Positions 21,621-35,367 of a DNA stretch of 64,000 bases are shown piece after piece. The DNA is from Amoebidium appalachense (Eukaryota; Ichthyosporea): contig CAVNZM010000011.1 of NCBI GenBank assembly GCA_963693365.1, positions 6,014,001-6,078,000 of the forward strand, read 5' to 3'. Under the pieces are notes generated by a model, which made no database searches, was not told the DNA's origin, and was given only the letters and a program-made list of their open reading frames with translations. The translations under genes and the position numbers were made by a program. Position 1 is the stretch's first letter; the number at the start of each line of letters is the position of its first letter.

Positions 21621-21897
21621 ACACACACGTGAACACGTACAAAGGCACGGCGCGTGCACGTCCTCTACGAAAAAAAAAAAAAGGAAGAAGAAGAAAAATG
21701 AAAAAGAAAAGAAAAGAAGGGGGGGGGGGGGGGGAGGGGGGAAGAAGTATGTGTATTATCCCCCCCCCCCCCCCCCCCCCCTCCCCCCCCCCTCCCTCCC
21801 TCCCTTAGATCTTTCTTTTCTTTCTTTCTTTTTTTTTCCCCCCGAAGTTCATTTTTTTTGTGGTGGCCAGTGGTGTATACGCGCACGCACGTGTGTT

Positions 21898-21949
<52 letters not shown>

Positions 21950-22837
21950 GGGGGGAGGGGGGGGGAGGGAGGGGTAGTTATCCTCCTCCTCCCCCCCCCC
22001 CCTCCCGCCCTTCACCCCCCTCATTCCTTTCCTCAAGTTCTTCTTCCTTTTTTCTTGTGGTGGTAATGTCCAGGCGTATGCGCACACGCCGTGTGTCGGG
22101 GCCGGGGGGAGAGGGGGGAAGGGTCATATGCGCTGTTTATGGTCATCGGCGTGCATGCGCATATGTGAGCCTGATGAAGTGGTGGCAACACTGAGGCCAA
22201 GGTACAGCCTGTTCCACCCAACAAGGTTCATCTCTCGATATCGACATCATAAGACATTCTGCTGGCATCACATATATGGATGTTTAGTGTTTTGTCTTTC
22301 TTTTTTTTTTTTTTTTGCGGGGCCCCACGGGCGCGCAGGGAAGGGGGGGGGGGGGGGGGGGGGGATGATGGGCAACCCACATTATAATAGTGTTTGAAAA
22401 AGATCCCGAGTGTCAAGTTTTCCGAAGGAGTTCGAAAAGCGAGAGACAACGGTTCTCGGAAACACAGTTGATTGCATTGTCAAAGGGGATGGCAGAGTGC
22501 CACTAGTGGAACAGAAAGGCATATCATGATGCATATTCCAGGATTAGCAACATGCAACATAAGAGCATATTCTTAACTTTTTGTAGTTTTTTATAAAGAC
22601 TTTTTTTGTGCGCCAAAACTTCCCACCCAAATCTCTATATTTGGCTAATCGGTGCAATTGCGCGCGAACTATTGGTCCATACAATATTTTTTTGAGATTG
22701 CCGTGTTTCTACTTCTTTGTGGTTTTGCATGTTCTAAAGTTAGCAACGCACAATAAGAGCATATGCATGACTCCACTCCCATGGCTCCCAGTGAAGTGCA
22801 AATATTATGACATTTCTTTGTGTGTGCGAGGGAGGAG

Positions 22838-22874
<37 letters not shown>

Positions 22875-22900
22875 TGGGGAGGGGGGTATGAATGGCTTAG
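19402..22900. other. Gene-poor region downstream of the coiled-coil gene
   Basis: Holds an ATTAAA word near 19710 (weak poly(A) signal candidate), (CA)n at 19868-19958, C-rich DNA at 20055-20250, unique sequence at 20290-21530, then C-runs at 21566-21607, (GT)n at 21903-21949 and G-runs near 22340 and 22840-22873. The open frames in the unique part are short, lack recognisable domains and show no splice-consistent partners. I call no gene. Confidence 0.6.
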
Positions 22901-23084
22901 GAGGTTAGGAGGGGGATCATTGCGCTTTATTGGCTGCCACCTCCGTCCAATCCCGTGTCACGACATGGGCCTATGGATATGTACATACACATATAGACTT
23001 GACACACCCCTATATGTTTCAATGGTCATCTACGATCATGGTTCTTCGTCCAAAAAATGAACCGAGCATTGCAAAAGGGAAAAA

Positions 23085-23806
23085 TTATCTATATCAAACA
23101 CAAGGAGGCTAAAAGAGGGGGTGGGGTGGGGGTGGGGTTGGGGTGGGGTGGGTGGGTGGGTGGGTTGGGGGGGGGGGGGGGGGGGGGGGTTACATGGGAC
23201 AATAATAACAAAACATTTACACAGGAGACATTTGGTTGTGAAGACACAGAAGTACAGAAGAGAAGGGGATCATCAATGATTATCCACACAAAGCATAAAT
23301 ACGGTACTGGGGGGGGGGGGGGGGGGGAGGGGGGTAGGTAGGTTGGTTGGTTGGTTGGTTACGAGCGACAACAGTTTAGTCTATTTGAATGGATGAATTC
23401 CAGAAAACATCTGGTTGTGAAGATACATAAAGGAACAGCAGGGAAGAAAAGCCCTTGTCCGAATTTAAACACAGCATGAATAGGTTACTGAGGGGGGATG
23501 GGTGGGTAGGCTGGTGGGTGGCCGGGTGGATGGGGTGGGGTGGGTTGGGGGAGGGGGGGGGGGGGGGGGGGGGGGGGACTCGGGGTGAAGGGGGGGGGGG
23601 GGGGGGGGGGGAGGGGGGGGGGGGGGGAGTGGGGGTTACATGCGACAACCATAACTAATATTCTCCTTAGACGAACACTTGCACAGGAAACATAAGGCTG
23701 ACGATACACAGGAAGTACATAAGGAAAGAAAGGCTTTTACCCAAGCACAGCATAAATACGGTATTGATGTGGGGTGGGTTGGTGGGTGGATTTTTTTTTT
23801 TTTTTT

Positions 23807-23839
<33 letters not shown>

Positions 23840-24200
23840 CACATGCGACAATAACTATTTGAATGATTGATTAACACAGGCATTGGTTTCGACGATGCAT
23901 AGAGGCACAGAAGGGGGAAGAAGTTCATACCCAAGCTCAACATAAATACGGTACTCACTCATGTTAGGCGGATGTGTGTGTGGGTCATATGTGTGTGTGT
24001 GTGTGTGTGTGTGTGAGGAAGGGGGGGGACTGTACCTTGCAACGGCAGATCAGCGGCGGGAACACAAGGCGATCAAGAGTAAACGCCAGCAGAAAAATGA
24101 GTGAATTTGTATAGAAAGTCTTTGTAAACGATGTCGGAAAGTGAAAGCTTTTGGTGTCACTGAGAAGAAATGCAAACGCCCTTACCCAACCACAGCAAAC
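23085..24200. repeat. Diverged tandem array, about five units of 130-200 bp
   Basis: Each unit holds a word like CACAGCATAAATACGGTA, then (GGGT)n and a G-run, then a TGCGACAATAACTA-like word and a GTTGTGAAGATACA-like word. Units are recognisable near 23200-23310, 23355-23490, 23636-23770, 23840-23960 and, weakest, 24090-24200. Divergence is high, so the array is old. Confidence 0.65.
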
Positions 24201-24399
24201 AGTTACGTAAAATAACGGGGGACGGATTGAGCGGTGAACCCCAAACACTGCGGCCCAAGGCCTTAAACTTTGCTTTTGACGAGACTGTGGGCTAGGTTGG
24301 GTTTGGGCGCAAGATTTGAGTGATTGGTAGATGCACACTTGGCTACATCCAACGGTCTCTCAAAATCAACCCAGCTGACCACTACTTAGCGGCTCTTCT

Positions 24400-25532
24400 T
24401 GCCGTGTCCTGCTGCCTGTGCGGCAGCAAGGCAAGACCAGAAAGGTCACATGGGTGGCCATTTCTTGCCGTGACCTGCTGCTGGGCAGCAAGGCAAGACC
24501 AGAAAGGCACATGGGTGGCCATTTCTTGCCGTGACCTGCTGCCTGTCCGGCAGGGGACAGGCAGCAAGGCAAGACCAGAAAGGCACATTTCTTGCCGTGA
24601 CCTGCTGCCTGTCCGGCAGCAAGGCAAGACCAGAAAGGCACATGGGTGGCCATTTCTTGCCGTGACCTGCTGCCTGTCCGGCAGCAAGGCAAGACCAGAA
24701 AGGCACATGGGTGGCCATTTCTTGCCGTGACCTGCTGCCTGTCCCCTGCCGGACAGGCAGCAAGGCAAGACCAGAAAGGCACATTTCTTGCCGTGACCTG
24801 CTGCCTGTCCGGCAGCAAGGCAAGACCAGAAAGGCACATGGGTGGCCATTTCTTGCCGTGACCTGCTGCCTGTCCGGCAGCAAGGCAAGACCAGAAAGGC
24901 ACATGGGTGGCCATTTCTTGCCGTGACCTGCTGCCGGACAGGCAGCAAGGCAAGACCAGAAAGGCACATGGGTGGCCATTTTTGCCGTGACCTGCTGCCG
25001 GAAAGGGCAGCAGGCAAGACCAGAAAGGCACATGGGTGGCCATTTCTTGCCGTGACCTGCTGCAAGGCAAGACCAGAAAGGCACATGGGTGGCCATTTCT
25101 TGCCGTGACCTGCTGGCAGCAAGGCAAGACCATAAGGCACGTGGGTGGCCATTTCTTGCCGTGACCTGCTGCCTGTCCGGCAGCAAGGCAAGACCAGAAA
25201 GGCACACGGGTGGCCATTTCTTGCCGTGACCTGCTGGGACAGGCAGCAAGGAAAGACCAGAATGGCACACGGATGGCCATTTCTTGCCGTGACCTGGGCA
25301 GCAAGGCAAGACCAGAAAGGCACATGGGTGGCCATTTCTTGCCGTCACCTGCTGCCTGTCCGGCAGCAAGGCAAGACCAGAAAGGCACACGGGTGGCCAT
25401 TTCTTGCCTGTCCGGCAGCAAGGCAAGACCAGAAAGGCACATGGGTGGCCATTTCTTGCCGTGATGTCCGGCAGCAAGGCAAGACCAGAAAGGCACATGG
25501 GTGGCCATTTCTTGCCGTGACCTGCTGCAAGG
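24400..25532. repeat. 65-bp GC-rich satellite, about 18 units, hairpin-forming
   Basis: The consensus joins GGCAGCAAGGCAAGACCAGA, AAGGCACATGGGTGGCCATT and TCTTGCCGTGACCTGCTGCC, then TGTCC. Units vary from about 52 to 75 bases by loss of internal blocks. Each unit is internally self-complementary: GGCAAGA pairs with TCTTGCC, and GCTGCC before TGTCC pairs with GGCAGC after it. Three long minus-strand frames run through it only because the unit has few stops. It lies in the convergent gap between two genes. Confidence 0.95.
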
Positions 25533-26556
25533 AACTAAATTGAGGTGGCTCGCTCTCGAGCTCTGCAGCTGACAGCTGAGTCTCAGAGTCTCAGACAAAA
25601 GTCGCCTCGCACCTGATTGGACAAAGTGCGTTTTGATGACGTAAACCTGAGTCAAGGGAGAACGACTAAATCTAAGACAGCCTTTGTTTGTACACTGAAT
25701 AGTCGATTGCAGCGCAGGGCCGTTTTGACGTTTTCGAAAGTACTAGTGTACATACAATAATGGTCATATAGTATGACTGAGTTTGTTTTTGAAAGCCCCC
25801 CACCCCAGCCGCCACGCACACCGTCCTTTCACGTATCACACACATTATATATTATACGTAAGAGGGGCACAATCACACGCATGAGTATATGCATGCGCGC
25901 AAAGAACACATGGCATGTTCCTCCACACACAAACTCGTTCAATTGAAAAAGAAGTTCTTTATACATAAAAAAAAAAAAAGCCGGAATATAAAACAATAAA
26001 AAAAGTAGGAATATGATGGTAACTTGAGTCAAGTTGACAAAGTACACAAGCACCCAACAAATGGTTAGGTTTTTCACGGTCTGCGCACGTACACTTGCTT
26101 GTCACACGTTTGATTCATTTGGTCCTTATGTACAAGGATAATATTGCTCTTATATCACAATACAGCTCTGCAAAAAACGAACACAAAGGTAGTCAATTTC
26201 TTTCTTTTTTTGGGGGGGGCTCAATTTATGCTTCTTGCAAGAGGTTGAGCAAGAACTTAGCACACACCAAAGATTAACACAGGTTTACATAAGAACAATA
26301 ACTCATTAAACGACAGATGTTTCACAAAAAAAAAAGAAAAAAAAGTTCATTTTCGAAGTATACTGTTGTCCTGACTAAAGGCAGAGCTCTTTACTTGCAT
26401 ACACTTAGATTCTGATCGTTATGAACACCTACGAAGTCAAAATGCGACACACCGAAGGTCGGAGATCGACAACATTGCTTTAACAAAGGTACCTATGATG
26501 CACACACACTTTCGGGCAACTGTTACAATGAAATAACATGTTTGTATTTTACTGTT

Positions 26557-26591
<35 letters not shown>

Positions 26592-26891
26592 CCCCCTAAT
26601 CCCGGGAAAAAAAAAAGGAAGAGGAGGAAATCAAAAAGGAAAACCGAAGTCCAACAAAATAATCGAACAAATAGAAGCAGAAAAGTGCAAAACGGGACAT
26701 GACAAAACAGCGAAAAGAGCTCCCGGTGTTACATCGAAGGAGACACCCCTAAACCCCCCCTCCCCTCCACTTCCCCCCAAACCCCTTTTCGCTCAACAAA
26801 GTCTCTACAAACACACACACACACACATACCCACAAACCTCCCATGCAATCCACCACAATCCTAAAAAACGGAATATTTTTTCTTTTCCCA
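25533..26891. other. Unique AT-richer intergenic DNA at the 3' end of CSDE1
   Basis: About 1.36 kb, mostly unique, with one C-run at 26560-26589 and CA-rich sequence just before the CSDE1 stop. It should hold the CSDE1 3' untranslated region. I found no clear AATAAA in the sense direction close to the stop, and no other gene. Confidence 0.5.
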
Positions 26892-27286
26892 CTACTGCTC
26901 ATCCCCGCTTTCCTCCGATACCGACTCGCTCTCCACCACCAACTCCGGTTCGTTCACCTCCTCCCCTTCCATCGCCGCCTCGCCCTCGACGACAACCCCA
27001 GTTGTTTCCGAAATTTCAATCGCTCCAGATCGGCTCTGGAACCCCTTTGTACCATCAGGTCCGCGTGGTTGCCTAACTGGTCCGAACCGTGATTCGCTCT
27101 TTGCTTGCAGAACCGTGCGGGGTGCTGTTCTCCGTAGTCTGTGCATTTTGGAGGAATGGGGTTGGAAAACAGTAGACAGAATGTGGGGAGGGGGGGGGGG
27201 GGGGGGGGGGGGGCCAGGGGAGAGGGTGGGGGTCGCGGAGCGGATTTTGGAGGAATGGGGTTGGAAAACAGTAGACAGAATGTGGG

Positions 27287-27325
<39 letters not shown>

Positions 27326-27761
27326 AGGGGAGAGGGTGGGGGTCGCGGAGCGGAAGAAGGGAGAATTCAAGGTGGGGGGTGGGGGGGTGAGGTGTGGGGT
27401 AGAATGCAAAGGCGTTACCGAATAGAAAGTACACAATCACGACGGACCACATGATGAAGTCAAGGTACACAATAAGAGTAACATCATAAGCAGACCTCAT
27501 CCCCAGGGTGGGCGGGTGGGTGGGTGGGTGGTGGGTGGAGGGGGGAAGGGGGGAAGGGGGGCAGGGTATGTGTGATTGCATTCGTAGAAAAAAATGGAGG
27601 GAAAGCTGTTCAGGCACAAAACAGGAACAAGAATAATTGTGCCGACAAAGACACTCGAACAGAGCCCATCGTTACGGGGGGTCCCAAAAATCTACCAGCA
27701 CCGAACAACGATGTTCGACCTTTCGACCTCTCACCGGCAATGTGTATGTGTGTGTTTGTGT

Positions 27762-27818
<57 letters not shown>

Positions 27819-27921
27819 CGGATGAGTTTCGCTTGTGTGAGAACGAAGGGGGCCATGAAGGACTAATCAATAGGTACAGGTGCGCACACACACAAACACA
27901 GACCCACACACCCACTCGCAT

Positions 27922-27967
<46 letters not shown>

Positions 27968-28195
27968 ACACACACACAAAAACAACATACATACCAACCC
28001 ACACACTCACACACACACACCCACCCACCCACCCACCCACCCACCCACACCTGCAAGCGTTCTTCTCTCCCGTCAGGTTGTTTGTCAGCAGCACAAACTC
28101 AACGTCATCCCCCGTGCTTACACCCTGCCCCCCCTGCACTGCTGAAAGGTAAAACACCGCGCTCTGTGGAGAAGGGCCCGGGGTTGGGGTGGGGT

Positions 28196-28242
<47 letters not shown>

Positions 28243-28643
28243 GGGTTAGAATGTGCTTGGGGGTGCTAAGTGCACATTTATGCGAACAAAACAATGCATA
28301 TGACACACAAAAAGAGTGCACATCATAAGCAAAGCCCATTTTCATTTGGGCGGGGACCCGGGGGGGAGGGGGTGATGTATGCATTAGAGGGTTGGAAATA
28401 TGGAGGAGACAACAAAGAGCAACAACAAAAAATCACAAAAGTGGGAAATCCAAAATCAAACGATTTAAGCGTGCAGGCAGAAGACACTTGAACAGAGCCC
28501 ATCATCAGGGGGGTTCCTATGCCGGGGAGGGGGGGGGGGGGGGGAGGGGGGGGGGGGGGGGGGAGGGGGTCTTGCAGAGTGTGTTACAGGGTGCTAGGTT
28601 CACATAGGGGAATTGAGGAAAAGGCGGGCAGGGAGGGGGGGGG

Positions 28644-28682
<39 letters not shown>

Positions 28683-29182
28683 CATAGAGGATCTTACCCG
28701 CGGAGCGGGGCAGGGGAGGAGGGGGCAGGCTAATTTTGGGCGGTACACAGAGAAGGTCGAAGAAGCTTGATTTCAACAAAAACATCAAGCAGGGAGGAAG
28801 GCAGGGGGGAGGGGGGGATTGCTAAACAGACTTTGTGTTGTGTGTGTGCCTGCGCAAGTATCGGGGCGGGGGGGGGTCTACATACAGGCATATCTGGGAT
28901 GGCAGGAGACACGATCTTAACGGAACCCTTCTGTCCGTCCACCGACTCGACCTTCCCCCTGTGTTTGGGTGCCTCCCCTGCGGGGGTGTCGTAGAGGATA
29001 CGTACGTCCGTGGCACGCTTCTTCTTGCCTCCCTGCACATATATACATGCATTAGTTAGTGTCGGTAACTATCCCTGTTTGCTGGCTTGGTTTGCGGTGC
29101 ACACTAAGCAGCACACAAACATCAACCCACCCACCTATGTGTCAACATGCATGCCTGAAATCACCCTGGTTCCATCCCCCCC

Positions 29183-29235
<53 letters not shown>

Positions 29236-29672
29236 CAAACAAGCAACCAGCACCAGCCACCACCACAACAGCAATGAACCCAAAAAAACCTCCCTCTCAA
29301 AAGCCACTCCACATACACACGAGTTCAAGCAGTTTACTGGAAACCTCCCCCCCCCCCCCCCCCCCCCCCCACCACCACCACCCCAAAGATCCTTCCTCTC
29401 CCTCCCCCACCCCACCCCACCTATCCTCCTTACCCCCCCCCCCCCCCCCCCCCCCCCCCCCTTCCACACACACAACCTTTTTCAATCCCCCACCTCCCCT
29501 CACCTTTGGCCCCACGAGTCTAAACGACACAACATCACCCGCCTTGAGTGGTCGTGCACTGCAAACCAAACAAAAACAAAACAAAACAAAAAACGCCCAG
29601 CCTGCATCAACACATTCATGCTTTTTACGGAGACAAACACACACACACCCACACCCATACATGAACACGCAA

Positions 29673-29734
<62 letters not shown>

Positions 29735-29754
29735 CCCTCCCCCCTTCCCCACCA

Positions 29755-29789
<35 letters not shown>

Positions 29790-30374
29790 TCCCTCGAAAT
29801 CCCCACCTCTCCTCATCTTTGGTCCCACAAGCCTGAACGACACCACACCACCGGCCTTGAGTTGTCGTGCAGTGAAAGGAATAACTCAAAAAAAAAAAAA
29901 AAAAAGAAAGAAAAAAAAGAAAGAAAAAGCACCCAACCTCCAAACACATTTATGCTTTTTCGGAGACAAACACGTAGCTACATCCACACCACGCAACCCC
30001 CCCTCCCCCCCTCCCCCCCTCCCCCCCCCTTCCCCCCCTCTCCCCCCCTTCCCCCCCCCCCCCAAAAAAAAAAAAAAAAAAAAAAAAAGGGAAAAAGAAA
30101 GAGAGAAAAATAATGAACATCTCACCTTTGGCCCCACGAGCCCAAACGACACCACATCCCCCGCCTTGAGTGGTCTTGCACTGCAATCCACTGCCGATAT
30201 GCCGTACGTGTGGCTGTGGATCTGACTGTCCGCCTCATAGCGCACTGACCCACCGCACCTGTCCGGAGATACGGTGTAGCTGCGCTCGACCGTGCCTACG
30301 TATACTTCCTCGGATTTCTCCTCCTGTATGTGTACGTGTACGTGTTTGTTTATGAGTGAGAGAGGTGTGGGTGT

Positions 30375-30426
<52 letters not shown>

Positions 30427-30966
30427 GAGAGAGGGAGGGGGGGGGGGGGGGGGGGGGGGGAGGGAGGGAGGGAGGGAGAGAGAGCAAGAAAGCGAGAGGG
30501 AGAGAAAGGGGGAGAGAGAGTGTGTGTGTGTGGGTGTGTGCGTAGACTTGTGTATTTGTGTTAAAGTGCATGAGGGAAAGAGAGAGAGTGTGTGTATTTT
30601 CGGGTGCCGGGGGGGGGGGGGAGGGGGGAGGGGGGGGGGGGGGGGGGGAGGGGTGAGGGGAGAGAGGAAGAAGGTTGTACTGTTTGGTTTGGCAAAGTGG
30701 AAACCGTGAATAAATCTCCTTTTGGGGAAAGCCGGAGTGGCCGGTGCCTGTGTGCCTGTGTGTGCGTCTGTGCATGTGTGCGTCCGCGCACGTGCGTGGG
30801 CGTGTACGCGTGTGCAAGCACTCGCATGTACCTTGGTTTGGGCGTGTATTCCTCAGCACGAGGTTGGGTGTGCATGCTGTTGTAAGTGCCTGTTTATGGT
30901 GTGCTTGCATGTGTCCATGTGTGTATCTGCACATCCGTGCAGACCTTTTTGCGTGTTTGGGTTGGT

Positions 30967-31019
<53 letters not shown>

Positions 31020-31217
31020 GTGCTCATGGGTGCATTCCCAGCAAAGCATTCACGTCTGTACGCATACGGGTGGGTGTCTGTCCATGTGTGCGCGTGCTTG
31101 CATGCAGCAGTGAGCTTGAGCTCTCTTGCACCCCTTGAATGCGATGGTGTCCGTGCACATCTTGGTGTGTTTACGCATCAACGAAAGGGGAAAAAGAATA
31201 CTTTGGTGTGTATGTAA

Positions 31218-31265
<48 letters not shown>

Positions 31266-31664
31266 AAAAAGAAAAGAAAACTGGGGACAAAATACATAAA
31301 GCCTTACGTTCGTGTGTGTGAAAGCATATGTCGGTGTGTGCGGGAAAGCCGATGTCAATGTGTGTGTGTGTGTGTGTGGTACCAAAGAAGGAAGGGGAAA
31401 AAAAAAAAAAAAAAAAAAAAAGGGACAGGCACGTACATCTCGGACGATGGTGCCATTTGGTACGACTCTGATTGAGACTGCTGCCGGCTTGTTTTGTTTG
31501 CGGGTCAGCTTGAACTCCACCTCACAGCCCAGAGCCACACTGTCCGCACTGCAAATTGTGAAAAAGACGGGTGAGAGATAGAGATATACCAGAAGGCGGA
31601 TACTTTCATGAAAATATGTTTTTTTTCTTTTTCTTTTTTCTTTTTTTTTTCTTTTTTTTTTTTT

Positions 31665-31708
<44 letters not shown>

Positions 31709-32020
31709 AAAGATGTGTGTGTGTGTGTGTGTGTGATTGGGCGGGCGGTTTGTGTGTGTGTGTGTGTGTGGGGGGGGGGGGTGTAGAATGTGTTATAAGG
31801 TATGAAGTAGACATACATAAAGAATGAAACAACGTATAAATCAGTATAATTCGGAGGCACAAACTCAGACACAAACACGCATACACACACCCAGCCGAGC
31901 CGGTGTGCCTGCCCACTCCCCCCTCCCCCCACCCCACCCCCACATTCAACCCCCCATCACCCCGCCCCCAAACCCTTCCCCTCCCCCAACACACACACCC
32001 ACACACACACACACACACGC

Positions 32021-32090
<70 letters not shown>

Positions 32091-32642
32091 GCACGCACGT
32101 ACACACCCCCACCCCCACCCCCACCCCCACCTTGCATCAGCAGCCATATCCCGCAGGCTGAAGGGCAGGGCATGCACGTGGCCCACCCTCTCGATAAAGC
32201 CCCCACCCTCCCTCAGCACACACACGTAGCCGTGCTCTTTCTTCTCTGGTGCACGCTCTGGAAAAAACGGGAAACAGTCAGCAAAAAACGAAATGGGAAA
32301 AAAGACGGAATCTTGGAAATACGGGTAATCCGGGTTGTCTTGGAAAACAGGGCATTGTGAGCAAAAAAACGAAATAAGAAAAAGGCGGAATATTGGAAAT
32401 TCGAACTGTCTTGCAGCGGGTTTAATAAGGAGCTTAGATAGCGGGGGAATATGAGAATATCCGTAGCATGCCATGAGAGACGAAGAAAGTACAAAGGGCA
32501 GACGGAGGCGGGGGAGGGCGCTTTATAGAATTGGTGCACAGTACGAAGAACGAAGACCATGCACACACATGGGGAAAACAAGAAAGAAAAGAGTCCATCC
32601 TCGTGGGTAAGATGATGTGAAACAGATTTGAAGATGGGTGAT

Positions 32643-32681
<39 letters not shown>

Positions 32682-32703
32682 TCTCTCTCTCTCTCTTTTT
32701 TTG

Positions 32704-32734
<31 letters not shown>

Positions 32735-33030
32735 GGGGGGGGGGACTTGATCAGAGACGAGCAGGGCTTTTTTTTGTTAGGGGGGGTTTGAATGCGGAAC
32801 ACAGACCGACGTACGCATACACGACGAGAAGCATGGTGCAGGACACATGCAAAGGCAAACATTCAAGTATGCAACATCAGCCATGCGCACAGTATGCGTC
32901 ATAAGCAGAGCCCATCCTCAGGGAGGGCCCAAGTCATCAATTGCGTCTGAGTTTCGACCCCTTAGCCCGCGTATATACGACTCTCCAACTCAGACAGCAG
33001 CATCAACTGAACTTTTTTTTTGTTAGGGGG

Positions 33031-33065
<35 letters not shown>

Positions 33066-33459
33066 GGGTTTTACCGAACAGATCGACCTCAACAGCCCTT
33101 TCGGTTGTCAAAACTTTGTGTTTGGCAACAGAAAAGACAACCTTGTCTCCCTTGCCCAGTGCCTGTGTGTGTGTGTGTGTGTGTGTGCGCGAGCCAGTGC
33201 ATGCGCGCATGCGACGTGTGCGTGTGCGTGTGCGTGTGCGCGTGCGCGCGAGTGTGTGGACGCGTACATGTGCATATGTGCGGCCGTGTGTGTGCCCGGC
33301 ATGTGTGTGTTTCTTGCTATGCATTTTGACCGCGCGCATGTGCGCATGAATGAGTGCATGCATGTGTGTGTGGGTAGGTGGAAGAGGCGGAAAAAGTGAG
33401 TGAACAGATCAACATGGTGTTTTTGTGTGCATGCATATCATCGTCCTACTGTGTGTGTG

Positions 33460-33490
<31 letters not shown>

Positions 33491-34035
33491 CTGTGTGTGC
33501 ACAAACACATGTGCAGATTGTACATGTAACCTCTGCCGGGGGTTTGCTACGGCCAACAGATGTGCAATTGTTGTGCACACGAGTTGGCGTGTGTAAGCAC
33601 GCTTACGGAGTGGAAGGGAAAAAAAGAGGGCTATAGTATGTGTTACACGGTAAACAGAAGAGCAAGTTCACAATGGGCAGCCTAACGTGCATGTCCAAAA
33701 GGAACACACGCACACGCACACGCACACGCACACGCACACGCACACGCACACGCACACGCACACGCACACGCACACGCACACGCACCCGCACCCGCACACA
33801 CACACACACAGTACGCAACATTAGTAGAGCCTACCACAAAAAATTGAGGAAACGGCAGTTTAGAATGTGCTACAGAGCACAAGTACACAATGACGACGGA
33901 CAACACAATGCAGACAATTTTTCAGACCACACACAGAACACACACAACACATGGAAGAAAATCATCCACACCAACGAAAAAGTGGGCAGGGAAACTCCCG
34001 GGGGGGAGGGGGGAGGGGGGGGGGGGGGGGGGGGG

Positions 34036-34066
<31 letters not shown>

Positions 34067-34773
34067 GGGGGGGGGGGAGGGGGAGAGAGAGAGGGGGAGG
34101 GGGGATGTATGCATTAGAGGGTTGGAAATATGGAGGAGACACCAAAGGACAAGCTACAAAATGTCACAAAAATGGCAACCCCAAAATCAAACAATTAGGC
34201 ATGCAGGCAGAAGACACTTGAACAGAGCCCATTATCAGGGGGGTTCCTATGCCTCCATAAAAGTATGGGTTTCGACTCTTTAACCTCTTGCGCGTGGTTC
34301 ACAACCCATACTTTGTTTCAACAGCAATAGGCGAGTCCACCCGTCTTGGCCAAAGACGAGCAGAATTGTTCAAGGAGCAGCAATCTAAGAACACAGAGTC
34401 TACAAAATTTGCAAGCAGACAAAAACAAAGAAAACAAGCAGAGAAATAGAGCATAAGCCGGGTTTCTACAAAGCTCCCCGACTCCCTAACCTCTAGAGAA
34501 GGGGAGGGAGGGGAAGGTGGGGGGTGGAGGGGGGGGGGGGGGGGGGAAGGGGAAGGGGGGTTTCTGCACTAACCTTCACCTTGTCCTCTCCCACGGGCTC
34601 GCCCCACACCCTCACATCCTTCTCATAGAATGCATACGTGACTGTCTCTTCCCCCTCCCTGCTCTCGATCTTGCCGCTCGGTGCCTCCCTTCCGTAGTTT
34701 GCACGGCCAGACACGAGCCCCTTCACTACTACACCCTCCTTGCGTCCCTCGGCTATCTCCTGTGTGTTTGTGT

Positions 34774-34804
<31 letters not shown>

Positions 34805-34913
34805 GGGGGGGGGGAGAGGGGAGTCGTAGTGTGTGTGGGGTGGTGGTGGTGGTAATGGCGGTGGTGGTGGTGGTGGTGGTGGGGGGGGGGGGGGGGAGGG
34901 GAAACGGAGGTGT

Positions 34914-34944
<31 letters not shown>

Positions 34945-34994
34945 GGTTGCGTGCGCGCGTGTTTGTGTGTTTGTGTGCGTGTGTGTGTGCGTGT

Positions 34995-35082
<88 letters not shown>

Positions 35083-35333
35083 GTTTTGTTTATTTTTGGG
35101 GGCGAGGTTTTCTGGGGTGATGAAAGGGGAATGAGAGGCATATGGGGATGGTGACACGTGTGGGAATGGAAAGGGAAGGAGGGATGGGGGCCGGGGCGGG
35201 GGGGGAGTGCATGTGTATGTGTGTTTGTGTGTGTGTGTGTGTGTGTGGGAGGGGGGGGGGGTTAGAATGCAACACACATTCAAGAACGACAGTGACAGCA
35301 CAGATTTTTCAAAGCACAAGAGAAAAGGAGAGG

Positions 35334-35367
<34 letters not shown>

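Larger units (their letters stand above)
29170..30090. repeat. Repeating C-run/A-run blocks in CSDE1 intron 13
   Basis: Three similar blocks, each with a long C-run then an A-run on the plus strand (29177-29234, 29679-29787, 29998-30088). They alternate with copies of part of exon 13. The blocks are part of the same ~300-base duplication unit as the exon copies. Confidence 0.8.

Noticed and set aside
24400-25532. CRISPR-like appearance of regularly spaced repeats
   Set aside because: Units are contiguous, without unique spacers, in eukaryotic DNA. It is a satellite.
24366-25655. Three overlapping minus frames of 317-429 codons in the 65-bp satellite
   Set aside because: 65 is not a multiple of three, so each unit is read in a different frame; openness comes from the low stop content. 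The peptide repeats mirror the DNA repeat.
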